Below are positions 26,835 to 35,693 of a stretch of 64,000 nucleotides of DNA, one piece after another. Each line of letters starts with the position of its first letter. Position 1 is the first letter of the stretch. The position numbers were made by a program, and so were the translations under genes. The notes beneath the pieces were generated by a model that was not told the DNA's origin, did not search any database, and worked only from the letters and a program-made list of their open reading frames with translations. The stretch comes from Romboutsia ilealis (GTDB lineage: Bacteria; Bacillota; Clostridia; Peptostreptococcales; Peptostreptococcaceae): the NCBI RefSeq assembly GCF_900015215.1, contig NZ_LN555523.1, positions 1,428,380 to 1,492,379 on the forward strand, written 5' to 3'.

Positions 26835-27980
26835 TTAACTATTTTGTATATCATTTAATGCATAAACCAACTTATCTATATCATCAAATTCATTAAAGTA
26901 TCCAATACCAATTCTTACAGCTCCTATATCTTTAGTTCCTATAAGTTCATGTGCATTTGGTGAGCAATGAAGGCCAGATCTAACCATTATATTATATCTC
27001 ATATCAAGGTTATAGGCTACTTCTTCTGCATTTATATTATCTATGTTAAAAGATATAACTCCAACAATATCATTTTCATTTTGTGGACCATAAATCTTAA
27101 TATTTTTTACTTCTTTTAATTTTTTTAGCGCATAAGAAGTTAATTCTTTTTCTTTTTTATGTATTTTTTCTATGTTTTCACTATTTATAAATTTTATAGC
27201 TTCCCTTAAGCCCACTATACCACTTACATTTAAAGTTCCTGTTTCTAATTTATTAGGATAATAATTAGGTTGATATTCATATTTTGAATCTCCACCTGTT
27301 CCGCCTGCTTTAAGTGGATTTATATCATAGTCACAATTTACTATTAATCCTCCTGTCCCCATAGGTCCAAATAAACTTTTATGCCCTGTAAATGCTAATA
27401 AATCTATATTATTTTCTTTTATATTTATATCTAAAACTCCTGCTGTTTGAGCTGTATCAACTAAAAATAATATATTATTTTCTTTTGCTATTTCTCCTAT
27501 TTCCTTAATGGGCTGTATAGTTCCTAATACATTTGATGCATGAGTAAATACTATAAGCTTTGTATTTTCTTTTATGCTATTTTTAACATCAATTGGATTT
27601 GTATATCCATATTCATCTGCTCTTACCTTAGTTATTTTTATATTTATTTCTTTTTCTAATGTTTTTAAACATCTCCAAACTGAATTATGTTCTAAGCTAC
27701 TTGTAACTACATGATCATGCTCTTTAAGAATTCCTCTTAATGCTAAGTTTATAGATTCTGTTATATTTGATGTAAATATTACATTTTTAGGATTTTTAAA
27801 ATTAAATAATTCCCCTATTAATTTTCTTGTTTCATATACTAAAAAATCTGATTTCATAGCCATTTTATATGACCCTCTTCCTGAACTGGTACCATTATTT
27901 ATCATAAATTCATATATAGATTTTGCTACTTGATTAGGTTTTGGATATGATGTTGCTGCATTATCTAAATAAATCCCCAT
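26835..27980 (-). CDS. Class V aminotransferase, cysteine desulfurase-like
   Basis: 381-residue PLP enzyme of the cysteine desulfurase / selenocysteine lyase group (the EF2568-like subfamily). The PLP lysine is in TGHKSLFGP, LVDTAQTAGV holds the cofactor Asp, and RSGLHCSPNAH carries the catalytic cysteine. AGGGGAG precedes the ATG. The next gene, an FeS protein, starts 12 nt downstream. It could donate sulfur for cluster assembly or degrade cysteine; no scaffold gene (iscU/sufU) is adjacent. Confidence 0.9.
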   Translation of the reverse strand: MGIYLDNAATSYPKPNQVAKSIYEFMINNGTSSGRGSYKMAMKSDFLVYETRKLIGELFNFKNPKNVIFTSNITESINLALRGILKEHDHVVTSSLEHNSVWRCLKTLEKEINIKITKVRADEYGYTNPIDVKNSIKENTKLIVFTHASNVLGTIQPIKEIGEIAKENNILFLVDTAQTAGVLDINIKENNIDLLAFTGHKSLFGPMGTGGLIVNCDYDINPLKAGGTGGDSKYEYQPNYYPNKLETGTLNVSGIVGLREAIKFINSENIEKIHKKEKELTSYALKKLKEVKNIKIYGPQNENDIVGVISFNIDNINAEEVAYNLDMRYNIMVRSGLHCSPNAHELIGTKDIGAVRIGIGYFNEFDDIDKLVYALNDIQNS

Positions 27981-28028
27981 TCTATCTCCCCTTTGATTTT
28001 TTAATTTTTCTTAATTTAATTATATCAC

Positions 28029-28063
28029 AAAACTAAGCTACTCTAATTGAATAGCTTAGTTTT
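28029..28063 (-). terminator. Terminator region after the 124-aa exported protein gene
   Basis: AAAACTAAGCTA / TAGCTTAGTTTT stem. A second hairpin (28114-28124 with 28139-28149) overlaps the gene's stop codon. Confidence 0.7.
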
Positions 28064-28146
28064 AATACAAATTACTTATTTCAATTTATAATAATCCAAT
28101 TTTAAAATCCCTTTAAACTAAGATGTTTTTTATCTTGTATCTTAGT

Positions 28147-28521
28147 TTAATTTTGATTTTCTATCCGATTGAAATACATCTCTCCCTTTCCATAAATAAT
28201 TACAGTATCTCCTTCTAATAAAGTTCCTCCTGTAAATAAAGAAACATCATTTTTGCCTTTATTTTCGATATTTTCAGAATTATATCGTTTAGAAAATCTC
28301 TGTATATTATTTTTATCAATAACATAAACATAAGACACAACATTAGGTGTAATTAATGAAAATTCATACTTCCCAGGTTTAAGACTTCCATTTTCTTCAC
28401 TTACTAAATACAATCCTTGTGAAAATATATTTGTATAATGAGGCGGCTGTATCGCTGTCGCCGTATTACTTGAAATAAATATAATCATTAATAATAAAAT
28501 AATAGAAAATACTTTTTTCAT
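28147..28521 (-). CDS. Small exported protein of unknown function
   Basis: 124 residues with a clear signal peptide (MKKVFSIILLLMIIFISSNTATA). The mature part of about 100 residues is beta-rich (LKPGKYEFSLITPNVVSYVYVID, GGTLLEGDTVIIYGKGEMYF) with no cysteine and no domain I recognise. AAGGAGAG precedes the ATG. It stands alone and is presumably secreted. Confidence 0.75.
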   Translation of the reverse strand: MKKVFSIILLLMIIFISSNTATAIQPPHYTNIFSQGLYLVSEENGSLKPGKYEFSLITPNVVSYVYVIDKNNIQRFSKRYNSENIENKGKNDVSLFTGGTLLEGDTVIIYGKGEMYFNRIENQN

Positions 28522-28634
28522 ATAACTTAACTCTCCTTTAATATTAATCTTATATATTTTGCTTATAAGTTATATCAACTATACGTAAAAATAATAAATT
28601 TATATCTACTTTATTATTTTTACTCTTATTTAAC

Positions 28635-28706
28635 TTAAATCGTTGTGATAATTAATTATAATTATTGAAAATGCTATAATCTAAAAAATATATTTTTATA
28701 ACTAAA
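28635..28706 (+). repeat. MITE-like dispersed repeat, family A copy 3 (partial)
   Basis: Left half only: TCGTTGTGATAATTA, TTATTGAAAATGCTATAATC and TATATTTTTATAACT match copies 2 and 5. Confidence 0.6.
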
Positions 28707-28740
28707 AAAACTGGAAAATATTAATTCTTCCAGTTTTATA
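28707..28740 (-). terminator. Hairpin downstream of the pentapeptide-repeat gene
   Basis: AAAACTGGAA / TTCCAGTTTT with an 11-nt loop and T-runs on both sides; about 180 bp past the gene. Confidence 0.6.
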
Positions 28741-28920
28741 ATCTATTTCTAAGTTATATCTGCATCCTTTCTTGGAGCAGTTTTTCTATACTTAATATTA
28801 TGGGCATATAGTTATTTATTTTTACTTATCTATTTTAACAGTATAATCCCTTTCTTCTTTAAGATAATATAATTTAATAATAAATATTTATAATTTATAT
28901 TAATACCCTATTTTAATAAA

Positions 28921-29565
28921 TTATTTCACAATAATACCCATTAATTTACTTAAATCTAGTGCTTGATTTACTGAAAAAGTTCCTCCAAAAATATCATTTA
29001 TCTTAACTTCTATACCATCAATCTCACTATTAGTAAAATCTACATTATTTAAAGGCGTTCCACTAAATACTGATTTAGTTAAATTATTTGAATCTAATAA
29101 TAGTGTTTCATTTTTTATCTCTTGGAAAACTGCAAAGCTAAAGTCTGAATTTTCAATACTTACACCTGTGAACTTTGAAAAGGCAAAATTTGAATATCTT
29201 CCTAAACAATTTTTAAATGTTACACTTTTTAGAGTAGAATCATTAAAGTTACATCCTGTTAGTTTACAATTTATAAATTCTACTCTATATAAACTACTAT
29301 AGGAAAAATTTATATTTGATAAGTCACAATTTTCAAATATAACATCTGTCATATCTATTTTTATAAAATCACAATATTCAAAAATTACATTACTAAATAT
29401 ACATGAATTTAAAGTTACACATAAATTTTCAATTCCTTCTATCTTATCATCCTTAACTATGACTTCTTCTAATTTTTCATTATCTAATATTTCAGTTATG
29501 GCATCATTACACTCTTTAAAATTAATTGGCATTTTTGGTTTTTGTATTTTTATTTTTTTTATCAT
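28921..29565 (-). CDS. Pentapeptide-repeat protein
   Basis: 214 residues. From about 50 to 185 every fifth position is a bulky residue (CIFSNVIFEYCDFIKIDMTDVIF...), the signature of the right-handed quadrilateral pentapeptide-repeat helix. Some relatives (Qnr, MfpA) mimic DNA and shield gyrase, while most are uncharacterised. Runs of ENCDLSN and NCKLTGC show cysteines at the corner position. The N-terminal 40 residues are basic and not repeat-like. GAAGGAA precedes the ATG. No adjacent gene suggests a role. Confidence 0.88.
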   Translation of the reverse strand: MIKKIKIQKPKMPINFKECNDAITEILDNEKLEEVIVKDDKIEGIENLCVTLNSCIFSNVIFEYCDFIKIDMTDVIFENCDLSNINFSYSSLYRVEFINCKLTGCNFNDSTLKSVTFKNCLGRYSNFAFSKFTGVSIENSDFSFAVFQEIKNETLLLDSNNLTKSVFSGTPLNNVDFTNSEIDGIEVKINDIFGGTFSVNQALDLSKLMGIIVK

Positions 29566-29746
29566 ATAATAATTATTCCTTCTTAAAATTTAAGAACTGT
29601 AAAAATTTACTCTATGTTAATTTTTAATATAAAGGTCATATAATTCTTATACAGTTGCCTATTCATGATACTATTTATTTACAAATTATTCAATGCATTT
29701 ATAATGAATTATTAACAATCTATCATGAAAACTTATATACAAATAA

Positions 29747-29790
29747 AAAGTACCTTTAGTAATTTTATCATTAATAAAGGCACCTTTATT
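29747..29790 (-). terminator. Terminator after the 139-aa coiled-coil gene
   Basis: Imperfect hairpin between AAAGTACCTTTA and TAAAGGCACCTTT with T-rich flanks. Confidence 0.6.
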
Positions 29791-29814
29791 ATACTTAAGT
29801 TCAGTTAAGAGAAT

Positions 29815-30234
29815 TTATATTTTTTTACAATCACAAAGTTCCCCTTCTTTATCACTTAATTTAATACTATCAACATATTGTTTATATAAATCGATAATTT
29901 GGTTATTGGTTTTTCTTAAGTCCGCTAAAACCATTTCTGCTTTTTTTGCATAACATAAACTTTCATCTTCATATCTTATCATTTCTTTTAATAACTCGTT
30001 TACTTCATCTATTAGATATAAGCCTTCTTGGGTGTTAAGTCCTGCACAACTTCTAACTATATATTGAACTTCTTTTGATATTTCTAGTTCCTTTGATCTA
30101 TTGATCATTATTGTATTTAACTCATTTATAGCTAATATTAATCCCTCTAAAGCCGTTTCAATATTAGAATCTTTTTTACTATCTGCCTGTATTTTTAAAA
30201 GTAATTCAAATTTATCTAAACAATTATTACTCAT
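29815..30234 (-). CDS. Hypothetical helical protein
   Basis: 139 residues, strongly helical and charged with heptad-like spacing (LIDEVNELLKEMIRYEDESLCYAKKAEMVLADLRKTNNQIIDLYKQYV), ending in ELCDCKKI with two cysteines. No signal peptide, membrane segment or known domain. AAGGAG precedes the ATG. It is monocistronic and divergent from the CPBP protease gene. The function is unknown. Confidence 0.7.
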   Translation of the reverse strand: MSNNCLDKFELLLKIQADSKKDSNIETALEGLILAINELNTIMINRSKELEISKEVQYIVRSCAGLNTQEGLYLIDEVNELLKEMIRYEDESLCYAKKAEMVLADLRKTNNQIIDLYKQYVDSIKLSDKEGELCDCKKI

Positions 30235-30385
30235 AATAATTCTCCTTGAATAAATTTTTACTCTTTTTTATTATATTAATAAAACTTTGATAATGTTCTA
30301 ATTTAATAATAAATATATATAGAATATTTTATAAACTTTATTTACAATTATCTTATAAAACAAATATTACGATTGGAGAAATAGT

Positions 30386-31270
30386 ATGGTTTCGCAAAAA
30401 AAATACCCTAATTTTATATGGGCCATAATTTTATCATTAATATTTCTATATGGAGGATCTATTATCGGTGAAATTTTAACTATACCTTTATATATTATAT
30501 TTTTAAAAATTCCCTTATTTTTTTATAATCAAAATTTATTACTCTTGTTCCTTAACTTACTTACCTTTGCTACTATATCATCATTAGTATTTTTCAGAGT
30601 AAAGGTTATAGAAAGAAGAAGTCTATCATCTATTGGATTAAATAAAAATAATTGGTTAAAAAAATATTTACTTGGTTTTTTTATAGGTTTAGTCATGATG
30701 AGTATCATAGTTTTGATACTTTTATCCTTTGGATATATAACTATAGAGAAAAATCCAATTCAACCTGTCGGAGTATCTGCTATATCTAGTGTCTTAGTTA
30801 TTTTATTTGGATGGATTATTCAAGGCGCTACAGAAGAAATTGTTACAAGAGGATGGCTTCTAAATGTCTTAAGTAATAAGTACAATATAGGAGTTGGGCT
30901 ATTAATATCCTCTACTTTATTTGGACTTATGCATTTATCTAATCCTAATGTAAATTACATAGCTGTTATAAATATTATACTTGTTGGACTTTTTTACGGA
31001 TTTTACGTTATAAAAACTAATGATTTGTGGGCTGTTTGTGGTATGCATACTGCTTGGAACTTTGCTCAAGGAAATTTATTTGGATTTGAAGTTAGTGGTA
31101 TAGATGTTTCTGTTGGAAGTTTGATAGATTTAAATTTAGTTGGAAGTGACTTTGTTACTGGTGGAATATTTGGGCCTGAGGCTGGCATTGTAGCTACATT
31201 TATATTATTAGTATCAATTGGAATATTATTATTTATTGATAAAAAAGGATATTTTCAAGTAAATCTTTAA
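30386..31270 (+). CDS. CPBP family intramembrane metalloprotease
   Basis: 294-residue membrane protein of the CPBP (CAAX protease and bacteriocin-processing/immunity) family with about eight hydrophobic segments. The active-site motifs are intact: EEIVTRG (EExxxR), FGLMHLSN (FxxxH) and HTAWNF (HxxxN). Members process prenylated proteins, control membrane signalling or give bacteriocin self-immunity. No bacteriocin gene was found beside it, so the substrate is open. TTGGAG precedes the ATG. Confidence 0.92.
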   Translation: MVSQKKYPNFIWAIILSLIFLYGGSIIGEILTIPLYIIFLKIPLFFYNQNLLLLFLNLLTFATISSLVFFRVKVIERRSLSSIGLNKNNWLKKYLLGFFIGLVMMSIIVLILLSFGYITIEKNPIQPVGVSAISSVLVILFGWIIQGATEEIVTRGWLLNVLSNKYNIGVGLLISSTLFGLMHLSNPNVNYIAVINIILVGLFYGFYVIKTNDLWAVCGMHTAWNFAQGNLFGFEVSGIDVSVGSLIDLNLVGSDFVTGGIFGPEAGIVATFILLVSIGILLFIDKKGYFQVNL

Positions 31271-31393
31271 ATGTATAAATACTTCTTAATAAATTATATT
31301 TTGGTATTTTATATACTATATTTTACAAATACTTTTTAGTATAATAAACTTCATAGCTAAAAACATAATAAAGTCATTGTGGAGGACATCATT

Positions 31394-32122
31394 TTGTATA
31401 AAATCAATATTGAAAATAACATAATAAATTACTCTATAAATAAAAAATCAAATGTAAAAAATATAACAATAAAAGTAAAGTATCCAAATGCTGTAACTAT
31501 TGTTTCACCTAAATCTGTTAATAATGAATTTATACATGATTTAGTTATATCTAAAAGTAGATGGATTTTAAATAAACTAAATGAATTTAAAAATAAAGAA
31601 TCCGAGAATCCTCCTATTTTATTTGTAGACGGAGATAAAATTCCTTACCTAGGCAATTACTATACATTAAATGTATATAAGGAAAAAAACACAATAAAAT
31701 GCTCCCTAATTTTTGAAGAAAATAAATTTATAGCTAAAGTTCCATTTAATATATCTAGTAATGATCAATATATTAAATTAAGAGAGCTTCTTATAAATTT
31801 GTATCTATCTGAAGGAGGCAAATTAATAAAAGAAAGGATATCTATATACTCTAAAAAGCTAAACTTATATCCTGAATCTATAACTTTAAAAGAACAAAAA
31901 ACTTCTTGGGGTACTTGTTCATCTAAAGGAAACATATATATAAATTGGAAAGTATTATTAGCCCCTTTAGATATTTTAGATTACGTTTTAGTACATGAAC
32001 TATGCCATCTTAAGCATATGAATCATTCAAAGGAATATTGGTCTCTTGTAGGTACTATATTTCCAGACTATAAAGAAAAGAGAAATTATCTTAAAGAAAA
32101 TAGCTTAAAGCTTAATATATAA
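31394..32122 (+). CDS. YgjP-like (M48-type) metallopeptidase domain protein
   Basis: 242-residue protein of the YgjP/DUF45 family, zinc metallopeptidase-like. LVHELCHLKHMNHSKEYW supplies HExxH plus the third His and downstream Glu-region residues; KTSWGTCSSKGNIYINWK is the conserved preceding block. The start is TTG at 31394, 8 nt after GGAGG; a GTG at 31379 overlaps that ribosome site. It is cytoplasmic. The cellular substrate of this family is not known to me. A small membrane-protein gene follows in the same direction. Confidence 0.87.
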   Translation: MYKINIENNIINYSINKKSNVKNITIKVKYPNAVTIVSPKSVNNEFIHDLVISKSRWILNKLNEFKNKESENPPILFVDGDKIPYLGNYYTLNVYKEKNTIKCSLIFEENKFIAKVPFNISSNDQYIKLRELLINLYLSEGGKLIKERISIYSKKLNLYPESITLKEQKTSWGTCSSKGNIYINWKVLLAPLDILDYVLVHELCHLKHMNHSKEYWSLVGTIFPDYKEKRNYLKENSLKLNI

Positions 32123-32188
32123 ATAATTAATATAATCATTCTTTCCATTTATTAATATAATGTATTGTAAAATGGTGAGGTGATTTTT

Positions 32189-32353
32189 TTGAAAAAACTT
32201 AATAAATACCATTTAGCTACGATTATTTTATCCTCTGTGTATATAATTTTTACTAGATACAATGTGTTATCTAATGTTTATAATGGATTATATCTAACAC
32301 TACTATTTTTATTTATATTTATTGTACTATTAAATAATAATCATAACATTTAA
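32189..32353 (+). CDS. Small hydrophobic protein (54 aa), TTG start
   Basis: 54 residues starting at TTG, 7 nt after GTGAGGTGA. There are two hydrophobic segments (about 8-21 and 33-48, LYLTLLFLFIFIVLL) with a short polar turn (TRYNVLSNVYNG) and a basic N-terminus (MKKLNKYH), so a two-pass membrane hairpin is likely. The stop codon runs directly into a terminator. The strong ribosome site and terminator support a real gene; the function is unknown. Confidence 0.6.
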   Translation: MKKLNKYHLATIILSSVYIIFTRYNVLSNVYNGLYLTLLFLFIFIVLLNNNHNI

Positions 32354-32383
32354 AAAGTCTAGACAATAATTCTAGACTTTTTA
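32352..32383. terminator. Bidirectional terminator
   Basis: AAAAGTCTAGA / TCTAGACTTTTT stem between the small membrane-protein gene and the convergent HAD gene. Confidence 0.85.
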
Positions 32384-33187
32384 AATGCTATAACTATTTA
32401 ATTCTTCTTCACAAAATGCAACTTCTTTGATTACCTTAATAACACCATCATCATCATTAGTTCCAGCTATAAATCTTGCATTTTTTTTAACCTCTTCTTC
32501 AGCATTCTCCATCGCATAGCTATAATAAGCACTACTCATCATTTCTAAATCATTCATATGATCTCCAAATACCATAGTCTCATTATATCCCACATTAAAT
32601 TTCTCCTGAAGTATATTTACTCCTTGCTTTTTAGTTCCACCTAAATTGCATATATCAAAACAAGTACTTCCTGATTTAGTTATCATAAGCTTATTATTAA
32701 ATCCTCTTATAGCTTCTAGCGTCCTATTTATAATCTTTTTATTGCCAAAAGTAGTTATCTTTAATATTTTATCCTCTACTTTTGCAATATCTCTAGTATA
32801 CTTTACCTTAAGATTCCACTTTCTACCTACTATCGCTGGTATTAAACTCTCACTATATATAGCGTCTTTAGCACAATATATAGTGTTATGTTTAGCTTTT
32901 TTTCTTATTATTTTAGCTACTTTCTCTACCATATTATTTTCTATATAATTTTCAAATATAACTTCATTTTTATAAGTTATATAATTACCATTATTTGATG
33001 CATATACTATATCTTCTTCAACATCTTTAAATATTTCCTTAAGAGAAAATATATCTCTTCCACTTATTGCTACAAATATTATATCTTTATTCTTAAGTTT
33101 TTTTAAAACATCATGTATACTTGGACTCAAATGTTTTTTTGAATTAAGTAATGTCCCATCCATATCCGATGCTATTAATTTTATCAT
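32381..33187 (-). CDS. HAD-superfamily (Cof-type) phosphatase
   Basis: 268-residue HAD hydrolase of the Cof/YwpJ subgroup that dephosphorylates sugar phosphates or FMN-like substrates. Motif I is ASDMDGTLL, motif II ISGRD, motif III the conserved K of GTKKQG, and motif IV FGDHMNDLEM. The C2-type cap is in the middle. AAGGGG precedes the ATG. The substrate cannot be assigned. Confidence 0.92.
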   Translation of the reverse strand: MIKLIASDMDGTLLNSKKHLSPSIHDVLKKLKNKDIIFVAISGRDIFSLKEIFKDVEEDIVYASNNGNYITYKNEVIFENYIENNMVEKVAKIIRKKAKHNTIYCAKDAIYSESLIPAIVGRKWNLKVKYTRDIAKVEDKILKITTFGNKKIINRTLEAIRGFNNKLMITKSGSTCFDICNLGGTKKQGVNILQEKFNVGYNETMVFGDHMNDLEMMSSAYYSYAMENAEEEVKKNARFIAGTNDDDGVIKVIKEVAFCEEELNSYSI

Positions 33188-33235
33188 AATACGTACCCCT
33201 TAATATATAATTTATACATATAGTTTATCATAATT

Positions 33236-33922
33236 TTAATTATAATTTAAGTATTGACTAAATTCATCAAATCTCAATTTGAATTTAGGTATACCTACAT
33301 AATATGGAGCTATTTCATATAATCCAAAATATATAACTATGCCATCCTCATCTATATAAAAAGGTTGATTTTCACTAATTCCCTTAAATCCTTCATCACC
33401 TTTAAAATAAATCTCTGGGTTATTATTTATTTCTGATGCTATAAAGTTATTAATTATTTCATCGTAATTAACTCCTGATTTAAACATATCCTTTAGTATC
33501 AATCTATCTCCTGTTAATAGATTATAATTATAATCATCTAAATATGTCATACCATGAGCACCACCGGTAAATTCATATTTTGTCATTACTATACTTATAA
33601 TATTATCTCTGTCATACGTTACCTCATTATTTACATAAACTTCATATTGATATTTGAAGTAATCTTCATCAGTTTTTGATATTTTTTCTGTATATAGTTT
33701 TTTATATGCTATAGCTTGTTTTTTTACACTATTTTTAAATTCCATAACATCTTCACATATTTCGTTATTTATATTAATAATTATCTGTCTATCATACATA
33801 TCATGATATACATATTTATCATATAACTTTAATACTGGATATGTCATATTGTATTTAAAGAATTCACTAGTTTTGCATATATTTACTTGTGCTACATAAG
33901 AATAATTTTCTCGACTGTCCAA
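33236..33922 (-). CDS. DUF3298-domain protein
   Basis: 228 residues. The C-terminal part matches DUF3298 (RsiV/PdaC C-terminal-like): TKYEFTGGAHGMTYLDDYNYNLLTGDRLILKDMFK and FYIDEDGIVIYFGLYEIAPYYVGIPKFKLRFDEF. Most relatives have a signal or membrane anchor; this one has none, so it may be cytoplasmic or the start may be mis-set. I chose the TTG at 33922 just after GGGGTGAT; an in-frame TTG at 33946 has no ribosome site. The function is unknown. Confidence 0.78.
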   Translation of the reverse strand: MDSRENYSYVAQVNICKTSEFFKYNMTYPVLKLYDKYVYHDMYDRQIIININNEICEDVMEFKNSVKKQAIAYKKLYTEKISKTDEDYFKYQYEVYVNNEVTYDRDNIISIVMTKYEFTGGAHGMTYLDDYNYNLLTGDRLILKDMFKSGVNYDEIINNFIASEINNNPEIYFKGDEGFKGISENQPFYIDEDGIVIYFGLYEIAPYYVGIPKFKLRFDEFSQYLNYN

Positions 33923-34103
33923 AATATCACCCCATTTTACAATCAATTTGTTTATTTATATTAATCATATGCAACATTTATAACTTTCTTAATATAAAAT
34001 CTAGCTATCACTTTTATAGCTTTAATCTATTCATTTGATAAAATTGTAGATTACTTAGATTATAATTATAAGGACAATTAATAAATATTTAGTATATTAA
34101 AAT

Positions 34104-34140
34104 AAAGAGACTTTACTAATAAACAGGAGAATCTCTTTTA
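34104..34140. terminator. Orphan terminator-like hairpin
   Basis: AAAGAGA / TCTCTTT with a loop of about 20 nt and T-runs on both strands, between two divergent genes where no annotated transcript ends. It may close an unannotated short RNA. Confidence 0.5.
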
Positions 34141-34280
34141 TTATTTATATCTATATTCTTTAAATATAAATTGTTTAATGAAGTTTTAAGTTTATATAAC
34201 AAATTCACCTACGATAACACATAATATTCTTTTTTATTCCTTTTTATTTAATTTTGTAACATTTTTCTACATAAAAGAAT

Positions 34281-34327
34281 ATATATAAGTATAGTTAATC
34301 TCACAAGTATTAACTATACTTATATAT
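34281..34327 (+). promoter_or_regulatory. 19-bp perfect hairpin in the 5' leader of the collagen-like gene
   Basis: Arms 34281-34299 and 34309-34327 are fully complementary with loop CTCACAAGT. The hairpin ends 9 nt before AAAGGAGG and may stabilise the mRNA, block transcription or serve as an operator. Confidence 0.7.
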
Positions 34328-34349
34328 TATTTTAAAGGAGGAAACTATT

Positions 34350-35213
34350 TTGGCTTCTTATAAGTATGTAGATACTCGCAAAGCTAATAAATATTCTAAC
34401 GATTGTTGTAAATGCAATGATCATTGCGATAACTGTTGTAAGTGTAACAATCATTGTGATGATTGTTGCGATAACCATTGTAAATGCTGTGTAGGTCCTA
34501 AAGGTGCTACTGGTCCTCAAGGTCCTGTTGGTCCTCAAGGTCCTGCTGGTCCTCAAGGTGCTGTTGGTGCTCAAGGTCCTGCTGGTGCTCAAGGTGCTAC
34601 TGGTCCTCAAGGCCCTGCTGGCGCTCAAGGTGCTACTGGTCCTCAAGGTCCTGCTGGTGTTCAAGGTGCTACTGGTCCTCAAGGCCCTGCTGGTGCTCAA
34701 GGTGCTACTGGTCCTCAAGGTCCTGCTGGTGCTCAAGGTGCTACTGGTCCTCAAGGTCCTGCTGGTGCTCAAGGTGCTACTGGTCCTCAAGGTCCTGCTG
34801 GTCCAAATGTAGTTGCTGACAATGCTGATATATATAGAGTAACTAATACAGCAGTTATTAGCCAAGGCAATACAATACCATTTGATGCTAGCTTAATTAA
34901 CAGCCCTTCTGGTGCTATCTCATTTACTAATGGAAACAGTACTATAAACTTAGGTGCTAATATGACATTCTTTGTTAGATTTACAGCAACATCAGAAACA
35001 GGTATTCCTTATGCTATAGGCTTAAGACTTAATGGATTAGGAATAAATGGTTCTATTGCATCTGCTCAAGTAGCTGATACTTCAATAAGTAATGGAGCAA
35101 TAGTTAAAACAGGTGCAACAGGTGGACAATTAGACCTATTCGTATTCTTTGCAAATCAAACAATATCACTTTTAAGATTTGAAACTAGCTTGCAAATAAT
35201 AAGATTAGCATAG
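34350..35213 (+). CDS. Collagen-like spore-surface glycoprotein (BclA-like)
   Basis: 287 residues from a TTG start preceded by AAAGGAGG. Residues 19-47 hold 13 cysteines in a repeating CCKCNxHCDxCC pattern. Residues 49-152 are Gly-X-Y collagen triplets, mostly a 12-residue unit [12 protein letters not shown] (36-bp DNA repeat). The last 135 residues resemble the BclA C-terminal trimerisation domain. BclA proteins form the hair-like nap of the exosporium, with Thr in the triplets as glycosylation sites. The Cys-rich head could cross-link the protein into the spore surface. Copy number is likely to vary by slippage. No exosporium leader of the Bacillus type is seen. Confidence 0.88.
   Translation: MASYKYVDTRKANKYSNDCCKCNDHCDNCCKCNNHCDDCCDNHCKCCVGPKGATGPQGPVGPQGPAGPQGAVGAQGPAGAQGATGPQGPAGAQGATGPQGPAGVQGATGPQGPAGAQGATGPQGPAGAQGATGPQGPAGAQGATGPQGPAGPNVVADNADIYRVTNTAVISQGNTIPFDASLINSPSGAISFTNGNSTINLGANMTFFVRFTATSETGIPYAIGLRLNGLGINGSIASAQVADTSISNGAIVKTGATGGQLDLFVFFANQTISLLRFETSLQIIRLA
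34500..34800 (+). repeat. 36-bp tandem repeats in the collagen region
   Basis: In-frame repeats encoding [12 protein letters not shown], near identical at DNA level over the later units and more diverged at the start. Confidence 0.85.
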
Positions 35214-35290
35214 CCTAATCTATTGTAATAGTTAAAACTAGCTTACAAATAAAGTAGATTATTTTATATAAAAAACAATTCTTAATAAAG

Positions 35291-35329
35291 ATTAGCATTT
35301 GTAAATTTTAAGCAAATGCTAATTTTTTT
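35291..35329 (+). terminator. Terminator of the collagen-like gene
   Basis: ATTAGCATTTG / CAAATGCTAAT stem followed by TTTTTTT. Confidence 0.9.
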
Positions 35330-35332
35330 CTT

Positions 35333-35518
35333 TTAGCTCATAAATCCCAGTATTGATTTATTTTTTATATTACTTAAATTTAACTGTTCTGTTAATTGAG
35401 AAAAGCTAGTTTCTATTATTCTTCTAACTTTAAATATTAGTTGTCTTATTTCTTTCGGAGAGTTATCTGGCATAATAAGCTTAGCCTTTGAAACATTTAC
35501 TAAAATGGGTTCTTCCAA
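35333..35518 (-). pseudogene. IS982-family transposase remnant
   Basis: 61 codons whose C-terminal part (KVRRIIETSFSQLTEQLNL) matches the conserved end of IS982-type DDE transposases, which are normally about 290 residues. The N-terminal catalytic domain is absent and the reading frame ends early after GFMS. No flanking inverted repeats of a complete element were found, but a family D repeat lies immediately upstream. It is a dead insertion sequence. Confidence 0.7.
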
Positions 35519-35541
35519 GAATTTACATACTATCTTTAAGA

Positions 35542-35676
35542 TTATATAGATTATTACAATAACGAATGTTGTCAGTGTAATTTAAAAAAGCTAACTACTG
35601 TACAATACAGAAATTAGCTTTTAATAACTTCTTAACAATCATTTTTTCTAGTGTTTTTAATAAATGATTCACTTTA
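35542..35676 (-). repeat. Dispersed repeat, family D copy 2
   Basis: Reverse-orientation match to 22780-22909, including the CTGTATTGTACAG hairpin loop and the CACTAGAAAAAA block. It abuts the IS982 remnant and may derive from it. Confidence 0.7.
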
Positions 35677-35693
35677 TATTAAATTAAGTACTT

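Noticed and set aside
34494..34804. Possible CRISPR-like array
   Set aside because: The repeats are in-frame collagen codons with no distinct spacers.
34332..34865. Long minus-strand ORF with Ser/Thr/Arg/Leu repeats
   Set aside because: It is the antisense shadow of the collagen repeat and has no ribosome site.
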